DNA from: Flavobacteriaceae bacterium
GTDB lineage: Bacteria > Bacteroidota > Bacteroidia > Flavobacteriales > Weeksellaceae
Assembly (NCBI GenBank): GCA_004359435.1
Contig: PTET01000001.1
Coordinates: 208,307-272,306, forward strand
Reading direction: 5' to 3'
Length of the DNA: 64,000 nucleotides
A model generated the notes under the pieces. The model saw nothing but the letters and a program-made list of their open reading frames with translations, ran no database searches and was not told where the DNA came from. This document shows, piece after piece, positions 8,266 to 15,558 of the stretch. Position 1 is the first letter of the stretch. Each line of letters begins with the position of its first letter. A program made the position numbers and the translations under genes.

Positions 8266-9663
8266 ATGAAAAACATAGAAACTTATATAGAAAATAACAA
8301 AGATAGATTTGTAAGCGAGCTTTTTTCTCTTTTAAAAATCCCTTCGGTAAGTGCAGATTCTACCTTTTCGGATAAAGTTAAAGACTGCGCCCAGGCGGTT
8401 TGTCAGCAGTTACAAGCCATAGGGGTAGATGAAGCTCAGGTGTATTCTACCCCTGGGCATCCCATTGTTTTTGGTCAAAAAATGATCGACCCAAAACTTC
8501 CAACGCTTTTGGTGTATGGCCACTATGATGTTCAGCCCGCAGATCCTCTAGAACTTTGGGATACAGATCCTTTTGAGCCAACCATAAAAATAACAGACAT
8601 ACATCCCGATGGAGCCATTTTTGCCCGAGGTTCTGCCGATGACAAAGGCCAATTCTTTATGCACATCAAAGCCTTTGAAGCCATGGAGAAAACAGGAGAG
8701 CTTCCTTGTAACTTTAAATTTCTCATCGAAGGAGAAGAAGAAGTAGGATCTATTCATCTGGAAGAATTCATCAAATCGCACAAAGAAATGCTTTCCAATG
8801 ATTTGATTGTAATTTCGGATACCGAGATGATTGCCCAAGATCAGCCCACCATTTGTACAGGGCTTAGAGGTCTAAGTTATTTAGAGGTTGAGGTTACAGG
8901 CCCCGATTTAGACCTACATTCAGGGGTTTACGGAGGAGCGGTTCCTAACCCAATTAACATTCTTTCTAAAATGATTGCTTCACTTCATCAGAGCGATGGA
9001 AAGGTAAGTGTCAAAGGGTTTTATGATGGAGTTTTAGAAGAATCTACCCAAAGCAGAGCCCAGTTAAATGCGGTTCCTTTTTCCCTTGAAGAATTCAAAA
9101 ATAGCATAGGCATAGCCGACATTGTGGGGGAAGAAGGTTATACCACCATAGAGCGAACCGGTATTAGACCTACCCTTGATGTCAATGGAATCTGGGGCGG
9201 ATATACTGGAGAAGGAGCCAAAACGGTAATTCCTTCTAAGGCTTTTGCCAAAATTTCCATGAGATTAGTACCCGGGCAAGATCCCGATAAAATTACCCAA
9301 AAATTTGTGGAGCATTTTCAGAGCATTGCTCCCCCAAGTGTAAAGGTAAAATGTACGCCCCACCATGGTGGATGGCCTTATGTCTTGCCAGAGGATCATT
9401 TTGGCTATAGAGCTGCAAAAATCGCTTTAAAAGAGGGCTTTGGCAAAGAGGCTCTTCCGCTTCGAGGAGGTGGAAGCATCCCAATTGTAGCGCTTTTCGA
9501 AAAGGTATTTTTAACCAAAACCGTTCTTTTGGGCTTTGGACTAAATTCAGATGTTATCCACTCTCCCAACGAAAACTTTGGCCTTAGAAACTTCTTTAAA
9601 GGCATCCAAACTTTGCCTATTTTCTATAGGGTTTTCTCTGAGCTTAAGATGGGGAAAATGTAG
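8266..9663 (+). CDS. M20 family dipeptidase/metallopeptidase
   Basis: This 465-residue enzyme has the M20 family layout: metal-binding LLVYGHYDVQP at about residues 81-91, SADDKGQFFMH with the second Asp, the catalytic GEEEVGS near residue 156, and a lid domain followed by the C-terminal VIHSPNE metal ligand. It is closest to cytosolic dipeptidases of the CNDP type that release amino acids from short peptides. There is no signal peptide, so it is cytoplasmic. It is transcribed divergently from the histidine kinase gene, and its 3' end faces a hairpin repeat element. Confidence 0.93.
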   Translation: MKNIETYIENNKDRFVSELFSLLKIPSVSADSTFSDKVKDCAQAVCQQLQAIGVDEAQVYSTPGHPIVFGQKMIDPKLPTLLVYGHYDVQPADPLELWDTDPFEPTIKITDIHPDGAIFARGSADDKGQFFMHIKAFEAMEKTGELPCNFKFLIEGEEEVGSIHLEEFIKSHKEMLSNDLIVISDTEMIAQDQPTICTGLRGLSYLEVEVTGPDLDLHSGVYGGAVPNPINILSKMIASLHQSDGKVSVKGFYDGVLEESTQSRAQLNAVPFSLEEFKNSIGIADIVGEEGYTTIERTGIRPTLDVNGIWGGYTGEGAKTVIPSKAFAKISMRLVPGQDPDKITQKFVEHFQSIAPPSVKVKCTPHHGGWPYVLPEDHFGYRAAKIALKEGFGKEALPLRGGGSIPIVALFEKVFLTKTVLLGFGLNSDVIHSPNENFGLRNFFKGIQTLPIFYRVFSELKMGKM

Positions 9664-9728
9664 GGTGAATTATTGAAAGACAATTTTCAAACACTAATAA
9701 CCTTAAAAAAAGTATTTTTCTCCCTTTT

Positions 9729-9797
9729 AAGCCTTCAAAATTTTCACTTGTGAAAATTTTGAAGGCTTTTGGATTGTGGGCTTCCGCCTAGAGGGTT
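9729..9797 (+). repeat. Two-hairpin intergenic element, copy A
   Basis: A perfect 19-bp stem (9729-9747 with 9750-9768) closes a two-base TT loop; the inner half reads AAAATTTTCAC. About ten bases later comes a short hairpin GGCTTCCGCC followed by TAGAG. Related copies are at 24448 and 31172. This copy lies between the convergent ends of the M20 peptidase and DUF2461 genes, where it could act as a terminator, although it lacks a long T tract. Confidence 0.85.
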
Positions 9798-9852
9798 TAT
9801 TGTTAAATGTTGGAGGAAGAAAGTTTTTTATGTTGGCTTTTATATATTTCCT

Positions 9853-10527
9853 CTACCCCCAAGCAGATCTAAAAAAATCGGTCAAGGGTTTGGCGGCTTT
9901 GTATTGTTCTAAAATTATCTCCACCAAATTGTCTTGCAAAACAAAAGATTCATCGGTGTAATCTTTGATAAAATAAAAGCGTTTGTTTAAAATAAGCGGC
10001 TTTTCTGCCACTTGGTCTTGCCACTCTTTGGGTAGTCTTTTGTTTTGTTCGGTTGGGTTTAGCCCACCTGGATAATAGGCCAAAAAATTAGGATCTTTTA
10101 AAAGAGACTCAAATTTCGAGTAATTTTCTAGCAAGAAAGCTCTCAAGTTTTGCAAATCTTCTTTGGATAGATTATAGCAGCCTCCGCCTACAAAATTTTC
10201 TCCAGGTCCAAAATGTATATAAAGACCCGGGAAAGAGGTGTTTTTGGTTCCGTAGTTAGAAATTATAGCGCCTTTGTGCAATTTGTAAGGGCTTTTGTCG
10301 GCCGAAAAACGAATGTCTTTGTTGATTCTAAACTGAGCATTTTTGGGCTCCAAAGGGCATTGAGGCTCTATTTCTCTGTAAGCCGAAAGTAGATCGGTCA
10401 AAAATCTATCAAAAGGCTTTTTGACCGATTCTTGGTATCTTTCGTTGTTCTGTTTAAACCAAGCCGTATGATTGTTCTTTGCAAGGTCTTTGAAAAACTG
10501 GTTGAAATCGGGGCTAAAGTATTTCAT
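9853..10527 (-). CDS. DUF2461 domain protein
   Basis: The 224-residue protein matches the DUF2461/TIGR02453 family across its length: an N-terminal FLKDLAKNNHTAWF-like segment (here FFKDLAKNNHTAWF), the central RINKDIRFSADKSPYK motif at about residues 68-83, and FPGLYIHFGPGENFVGGG. The biochemical role is unknown. It lies 3 bases downstream of the GH3-like gene and both continue from the M23 peptidase gene, so the three make one minus-strand operon. Confidence 0.9.
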   Translation of the reverse strand: MKYFSPDFNQFFKDLAKNNHTAWFKQNNERYQESVKKPFDRFLTDLLSAYREIEPQCPLEPKNAQFRINKDIRFSADKSPYKLHKGAIISNYGTKNTSFPGLYIHFGPGENFVGGGCYNLSKEDLQNLRAFLLENYSKFESLLKDPNFLAYYPGGLNPTEQNKRLPKEWQDQVAEKPLILNKRFYFIKDYTDESFVLQDNLVEIILEQYKAAKPLTDFFRSAWG

Positions 10528-10530
10528 TCT

Positions 10531-12033
10531 TTATAGTTTTTTTTGCAGGTCTATTAAACTTTGGGCGATGTTTCTGTCGTTGGAGAGCCTTGGGGTTTTG
10601 TTCTGCCCACCAAGCTTACCAATGCTTTTCATGTACTGGTTAAAACTTCCTTTTTTAACAGGATAGATTTCCAGTTCTTTTAGCACATTTCCTTTGATCA
10701 GGTCTTTGTAATATACGTTTAAATTTTGTAGCTGAAGATCTAGTTCTTTGATAAAAGCAGCCATGTTTTCTGGCTCTTTGGAAAACTCTATGAACCATTG
10801 ATGAAAAGGAAGTCCATGGGAAGGATTTACCTGTGGTGCGACGGTAAATTCTTCGATGTGTGCGGGAAATTTTTCTAAGGTTCTTTCAAGAGCCGTTTCA
10901 ACCTCATAGGCAATCACATGCTCTCCAAAGGCTGAGGTAAAATGTTTGATGCGTCCAGAAACTTTTATTTTAAAGGGATAAAGCTGGGTAAAACGGACTG
11001 TATCTCCAATGTTGTATCCCCAAAGTCCAGCGTTGGTATTTAGGATAATTACATAATCTTTGCCTAATTCTACTTTTTCAAGGTTTATACGCTCGAAATT
11101 GCCTTGGTTGAAATTCTCCACCGAGATAAACTCATAGTAAATTCCATTGTTAAGAAGAAGAAGCATGTCGTCCTTTTCAGGATCGATTTGATAGGCAATA
11201 AACCCTTCAGAGGCGGGATAGGTCTGCAAAATATCCAGTTTTTTTCCAAGGAGTTGGTTCATCTTGGCTTTGTAGGGCTCGTAATTAACCCCGCCAGTTA
11301 CCATCAGACTTAGGGATGGAAAAATTTCAGAGATGGATCTTTTTCCTGTTGCCTCAAGCAGTTTTTCATAATACATGATTAGCCAAGGAGGAATCCCACT
11401 AATCAATCGCATGTCTTTGGTTTTGGTTTCTTCTACAATGGCCTCCACCTTTTTTTCCCAATCTTCCATGCAGTTTACCTCCCAAGAAGGTTCTCTGTTT
11501 TTTTGGAGATAAGAAGGAACATAATGCGCCGAAATTCCCGAAAGTCTGCCCAAAAGCACTCCGTTTTTTTCTTCAAGTTCTGGGCTTCCTTGCAAAAAAA
11601 TCATCTTTCCATCTACAAAGTTTGCTTTCTTGGTTTGGTGAATGTAAAACAGCAAAGCATTTTTGGCAGAATCCACATGAAAAGGCATAGATTCTTTGCT
11701 GATCGGAATGTATTTCGAACCTGAGGTAGTACCCGAGGTTTTGGCAAAATAGAGGGGTTTTCCTGGCCAAAGAATGTCTTTTTCTCCCGCCACCATTTTT
11801 TCGATCCAAACTCTTAAGTTTTCGTAATCGGCAAGGGGAACTTTTTGAACAAAATCTTGGTAGTTTTGGATATTTGAGAAGTGATGCTCTTTTCCAAAAG
11901 CCGTATTTTGGGCTGTTTTCAGTAAATATTTTAGAGTTTTTTTTTGGGTTTCAAGGGGTTTAGAAATCCATTTTTGTTCTTTTTTAACCTGAATTTTGGC
12001 ATACAAAAGGGCGGCCAAAGATTTGATAGACAT
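10531..12033 (-). CDS. GH3-family acyl-acid-amido synthetase-like protein
   Basis: The 500-residue protein has the GH3 fold, an adenylate-forming enzyme family known in plants for conjugating hormones to amino acids and also widespread in Bacteroidota with unknown substrates. Visible motifs are the phosphate-binding KTSGTTSGSKYIPIS at about residues 108-122, VTGGVNYEPYK, the adenine-side YPASEGFIAYQ, and NIGDTVRF. Length is typical. It sits between the M23 peptidase gene (3 bases) and the DUF2461 gene (3 bases). The substrate cannot be predicted. Confidence 0.9.
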   Translation of the reverse strand: MSIKSLAALLYAKIQVKKEQKWISKPLETQKKTLKYLLKTAQNTAFGKEHHFSNIQNYQDFVQKVPLADYENLRVWIEKMVAGEKDILWPGKPLYFAKTSGTTSGSKYIPISKESMPFHVDSAKNALLFYIHQTKKANFVDGKMIFLQGSPELEEKNGVLLGRLSGISAHYVPSYLQKNREPSWEVNCMEDWEKKVEAIVEETKTKDMRLISGIPPWLIMYYEKLLEATGKRSISEIFPSLSLMVTGGVNYEPYKAKMNQLLGKKLDILQTYPASEGFIAYQIDPEKDDMLLLLNNGIYYEFISVENFNQGNFERINLEKVELGKDYVIILNTNAGLWGYNIGDTVRFTQLYPFKIKVSGRIKHFTSAFGEHVIAYEVETALERTLEKFPAHIEEFTVAPQVNPSHGLPFHQWFIEFSKEPENMAAFIKELDLQLQNLNVYYKDLIKGNVLKELEIYPVKKGSFNQYMKSIGKLGGQNKTPRLSNDRNIAQSLIDLQKKL

Positions 12034-12036
12034 GGT

Positions 12037-12798
12037 TTAGGGTAGATTAAGATAGGTTCTGGGATCTACGGATTTTCCGTGGAGAAAAAGTTCGAAATGA
12101 AGATGTGGGCCAGAAGAAAGAGAGCCTGTAGAGCCTACGGTAGCAATGTTCTGTCCTGTTGAAACTGAGTCACCTTGCTTAACCAAAATACTTTGGCAGT
12201 GCATGTATTTGCTTAAAAATCTATCGGGATGAGAAATTTCTATTAGATTCCCAAAAAGGGGATCGAAAGTGGCTTTTTCAACTTTACCTTTTTGGATACT
12301 TACAATGGGCGTTCCGCTTTGGGCAGCAAAATCTAGGGCTTTGTGCTTGTCGTTGGTTTCGAATTCTCGGGTGAGCATTCCGTTTGTAGGCACCACAAAA
12401 GATGAAGAAACATTGGGGTGATGGGCTTTGTTTTTCCCCTCAGGAACAATAATGTTTTTGAGGTTTTCCAGATAGATTTGGTCTGATTTCATTTGCTGTT
12501 CTAGCTCTGTAACTTGTCTTTTGAGCGATTGTATTTCTTGTTTGTTGCTGTGCGCGGCAAACTCTGAATCTGGAGAAATCCATCTACCAAGAGGCGAAAA
12601 CAAAAGCAAAAGCAGACTCAAAACAAAACCTGCGAAAAAAAGAGAAAGCAGAGCCAGCAAAAGATCCAAAGGCCTAAAATTCTTGCTGAATTTTTCTTGC
12701 AAAGTATCTGGGTCTAAAACAATTCCTTTAAAAGGTTTGTCTTTGATGGATAAAAAAAGTTGCCAATAGTTCTTCATAAATTCTCTCCAGAAAGCCAT
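12037..12798 (-). CDS. M23 family (LytM-type) metallopeptidase, membrane anchored
   Basis: The 253-residue protein has a cytoplasmic N-terminus, one membrane helix at about residues 45-68, a coiled coil at about 85-115 and a C-terminal LytM domain. Zinc ligands are His152 and Asp156 in HKALD and the HLHFE pair at about 232-236, so the active site looks complete. Such proteins cut peptidoglycan cross-links or regulate amidases. It is the first gene of the M23-GH3-DUF2461 unit and is transcribed divergently from the PorW/SprE gene. Confidence 0.93.
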   Translation of the reverse strand: MAFWREFMKNYWQLFLSIKDKPFKGIVLDPDTLQEKFSKNFRPLDLLLALLSLFFAGFVLSLLLLLFSPLGRWISPDSEFAAHSNKQEIQSLKRQVTELEQQMKSDQIYLENLKNIIVPEGKNKAHHPNVSSSFVVPTNGMLTREFETNDKHKALDFAAQSGTPIVSIQKGKVEKATFDPLFGNLIEISHPDRFLSKYMHCQSILVKQGDSVSTGQNIATVGSTGSLSSGPHLHFELFLHGKSVDPRTYLNLP

Positions 12799-12898
12799 TT
12801 AAAGGTTTTATGGTGTAAATATACTCAACGGATTTGTAAAAAAGAAAAAAGCTGACAGCTAGCCGGTAAGAAGATTTTTTTTTATTCTAAGGTTTAAC

Positions 12899-12906
12899 TA
12901 GATTTG
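12899..12906 (+). promoter_or_regulatory. -7 element TAGATTTG upstream of porW/sprE
   Basis: An exact TAnnTTTG ending 7 bases before the ATG at 12914. At the usual spacing, transcription would start near or at the start codon. No good -33 TTG was seen at 19-21 bases upstream, which lowers confidence. Confidence 0.4.
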
Positions 12907-12913
12907 TTAGGTT

Positions 12914-15115
12914 ATGAAAAACCGCTTGTTACTTCTTTTTGGGGTTTTGTTTTTGCTTGGCTGTTCGACCCGTAAGAACAATTTCTTTACCCGAAACTAC
13001 CATAAAATCACCGGTCAATACAATGCATTGTACCATGGAGAAAATGCGCTTTTAAAAGAGTTGGAGTCTAGAAAGGTAGGTTCGGTTTTTAAAGAAGACC
13101 AAATCTTACAAATGTCTCCCTACACCATAGAAAAAATTCCTTTCGATCAGGTAGTTGATCTCCAAGAAATCAACCAAAAGGCTAGTTTATTTAAGGAAGT
13201 TAAGGACAGCACGGAGCAAGAAGAGGTGCTTTCGGATATGCAAATTGCAAGAAACAAAGCCATCAAAACCATAGAAGAGCATTCCATCCAGATTAAGTCC
13301 AAAGAATTTAATCCAGATGTGGCAAAAGCCTATCTGCTTTTAGCCAAAACCCAGTATTTTCAAGGAGAATACATTCAAGGATTAACCTCCCTAAATTACA
13401 TAGAGAAAAACCTTTCTGACTACAAAGATTTTCATCAGGTCTATCTTTGGCTTGGGCTGCATCATGGCGCCTTAGAAAATCCCGAAAAAGCCCAAGAATA
13501 TTTTAACAAACTCATCAAAGAAAAAACCACCAGAAAGCAAAGAGCAGAAAATCTTTCTTATTACGCCCAACATTTGATTCAAACCCAAAATTGGCAGTCT
13601 GCTTATGATTTGTTAGAGGCCAACAAAGAGGTTTTTCCAAGAAAGGAGCAAGACAAAATTAAATTTGTTCAAGGACAATTGTTAGAAAAATTGGGTCAAA
13701 CCGATAAAGCGACGGCTGTTTTTATGGCCTTCGATCAGAAGAAAAAATCGGCCTATTTCGAAGACTCAAAAGTGGAGCTGGCTAAACTTTATCCTGCCAA
13801 TACAGGTAATTTTGATAAAATAGAAAACCAGTGGCTAGCCCTGGCTTCTGAAAAAAACACCACAGAAAACAAGCAGGCCACTTTGTACTATGCCCTAGCC
13901 AAAGCGGCGCAAAGGGCGGGTCTTTCCGAAAAAGAGTCTTTGTATTTGAGTAAAACTTTAGCCCTTTCCAAAGACAACCCCGCTTTTAAGGCCAGCATTT
14001 ACCAAAGCAAAGCTGAGGTTTTATACAAACAAAAGGATTATTATTCTGCCAGTTTGTATTTTGATTCTGCTGCTTCTCAAAATGTAAATCAATCTGAAAG
14101 TTACAGAGACAAACAGTTGGTTTTAAAGAATTTGGTAGAAAAACAAGATAGCCTTAGGGAAATTCAGACCTTACTTGCTCTTCAAAAATTGGAGCCAGAG
14201 GCTCAATTGGAACAAATCAACCAGTTGATAGAGCAGGCAAAACAAAAGTCGCAAAAATCGTCTCCTCAAGGTACTGAAAGTCAAAAGGAAAAGTCTGTAG
14301 AAAAAGAAACCTCGGCTTGGTATTTTTATAACCCAGAACTGTTGGAATCTGGGAAAAAAGCCTTTGCTCAAAAATGGGGAGATCTAGCTTGGAAGGCCGA
14401 TTGGAAGTTTGAAAGAAGCCTAAAACAAAACCAGTCCACAGAACAAATACAAGAGCAATCCAGTACAGAAACACCCCTAGAACAAACCCAAACCGCCGCC
14501 TATTGGCAAAACAAAATCCCAACTAGTCCAGAGCAAATCAAGGCCTTAAACCTAGAAAAAGAGGCTCTAAGCTTTGATATTTTCGAGATTTTCGATCAAA
14601 AATTAAAGGATAAAACCTCCAGTGTTCAAACCTTAGAATCGCTTTTGTCATCAGGGGTTGAATCTTCCCTAATCAAGCAAAGAACCTACTATCAGCTTTA
14701 CAAATTAACCCTTGAGGAAAAATATAAAAAACAGCTTATAGAAGAATATCCGGGTTCTGTTTTTGCTCAAAAACTCTCTGAAAATTCGGAGTCATCAAGT
14801 TCTGCTTCCAAAGAGAAAGCCCAAGAAATTTACGAAAAAGCTCTTCAGGCATACCAAAACAAAAAGTACGATATCGCAGGGGAAGAGCTTAAAAAAATAC
14901 AAAATCTCTCTACTCAAAAAGATAGCCAATGGGGTCCCAAAATTGAGTTCCTTGGCGGGATGATTCTTCTAAAACAAAATCTTTTGTCTAGCTCAGACCA
15001 AAGTGTAGAAGAAATGAAAGCACGATTCCAAGGTTTGATTTTAGATTATCCGGGCAGCGAAGAAGCGATAAAGGCCAAAGAGATTTTAGAAACCATCAAA
15101 AACCAAAACCCTTAA
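12914..15115 (+). CDS. sprE: Type IX secretion / gliding lipoprotein PorW/SprE-like, TPR-rich
   Basis: PorW (SprE) is an outer-membrane-associated periplasmic lipoprotein required for type IX secretion and gliding. The 733-residue protein has a lipoprotein signal (LLFLLGC, with the lipidated Cys at residue 17), followed by STRKNNFFTRNYHKITGQYN and YHGENALL, which match the N-terminus of this family. Many TPR-like helical pairs follow (about residues 100-420), then a low-complexity Gln/Glu/Ser-rich stretch near 470-520 and another helical repeat region. It is somewhat shorter than the roughly 870-residue family norm as I recall it. The bactofilin gene follows 5 bases later. Confidence 0.82.
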   Translation: MKNRLLLLFGVLFLLGCSTRKNNFFTRNYHKITGQYNALYHGENALLKELESRKVGSVFKEDQILQMSPYTIEKIPFDQVVDLQEINQKASLFKEVKDSTEQEEVLSDMQIARNKAIKTIEEHSIQIKSKEFNPDVAKAYLLLAKTQYFQGEYIQGLTSLNYIEKNLSDYKDFHQVYLWLGLHHGALENPEKAQEYFNKLIKEKTTRKQRAENLSYYAQHLIQTQNWQSAYDLLEANKEVFPRKEQDKIKFVQGQLLEKLGQTDKATAVFMAFDQKKKSAYFEDSKVELAKLYPANTGNFDKIENQWLALASEKNTTENKQATLYYALAKAAQRAGLSEKESLYLSKTLALSKDNPAFKASIYQSKAEVLYKQKDYYSASLYFDSAASQNVNQSESYRDKQLVLKNLVEKQDSLREIQTLLALQKLEPEAQLEQINQLIEQAKQKSQKSSPQGTESQKEKSVEKETSAWYFYNPELLESGKKAFAQKWGDLAWKADWKFERSLKQNQSTEQIQEQSSTETPLEQTQTAAYWQNKIPTSPEQIKALNLEKEALSFDIFEIFDQKLKDKTSSVQTLESLLSSGVESSLIKQRTYYQLYKLTLEEKYKKQLIEEYPGSVFAQKLSENSESSSSASKEKAQEIYEKALQAYQNKKYDIAGEELKKIQNLSTQKDSQWGPKIEFLGGMILLKQNLLSSSDQSVEEMKARFQGLILDYPGSEEAIKAKEILETIKNQNP

Positions 15116-15120
15116 ATATC

Positions 15121-15558
15121 ATGTTCGGAAAAAAATCAAACCCTCCAACACCCGTTTCAAATTTTGCCCCTAAACCCGTTAGCCCAAGCCCTTCTGTATC
15201 ATCTTCGTCTCATACCATCATTGGAGAGTCTGTAATCATTGAAGGAAACCTTGTTTGCAAAGGAGATCTGAGGGTAGATGGTATTATCAATGGAAACATC
15301 AAGGCAGCTGGAAGATTAGTACAAGGAAACAAATCGATTATTACTGGCGACATTCATTGCGGGTCTGCCGATCTAGAAGGTACCACTCAGGGAAAAATTC
15401 TCTGTCAAGATCTTTTGAGTGTTAAATCTACTGCGGTGATCAAAGGTGAAGTATTAATGAGCAAACTCTCGGTAGAACCGGGGGCTGTATTTAATGTAAA
15501 TTGCCAAATTAACCAAGGAAAAACCGTTACTAACCTTGTGGAATCCGCCGCTGTTTAG
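15121..15558 (+). CDS. Bactofilin (polymer-forming cytoskeletal protein)
   Basis: Bactofilins polymerise without nucleotide into filaments that help place cell-envelope machinery. The 145-residue protein has a Pro/Ser-rich N-terminal tail (residues 1-35) and a right-handed beta-helix core with regular short repeats such as VIIEGNLVCKGDLRVDGII and KSIITGDIHCGSADLEG, then a short tail. Length is typical. It lies directly after porW/sprE and overlaps the convergent nuclease gene by 4 bases. A link to envelope assembly is inferred from this pairing. Confidence 0.93.
   Translation: MFGKKSNPPTPVSNFAPKPVSPSPSVSSSSHTIIGESVIIEGNLVCKGDLRVDGIINGNIKAAGRLVQGNKSIITGDIHCGSADLEGTTQGKILCQDLLSVKSTAVIKGEVLMSKLSVEPGAVFNVNCQINQGKTVTNLVESAAV

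Noticed and set aside
9776-9961. Possible small protein gene after hairpin element A
   Set aside because: It begins in the second hairpin, runs over the end of the DUF2461 gene on the other strand and shows no family pattern or ribosome-binding site.
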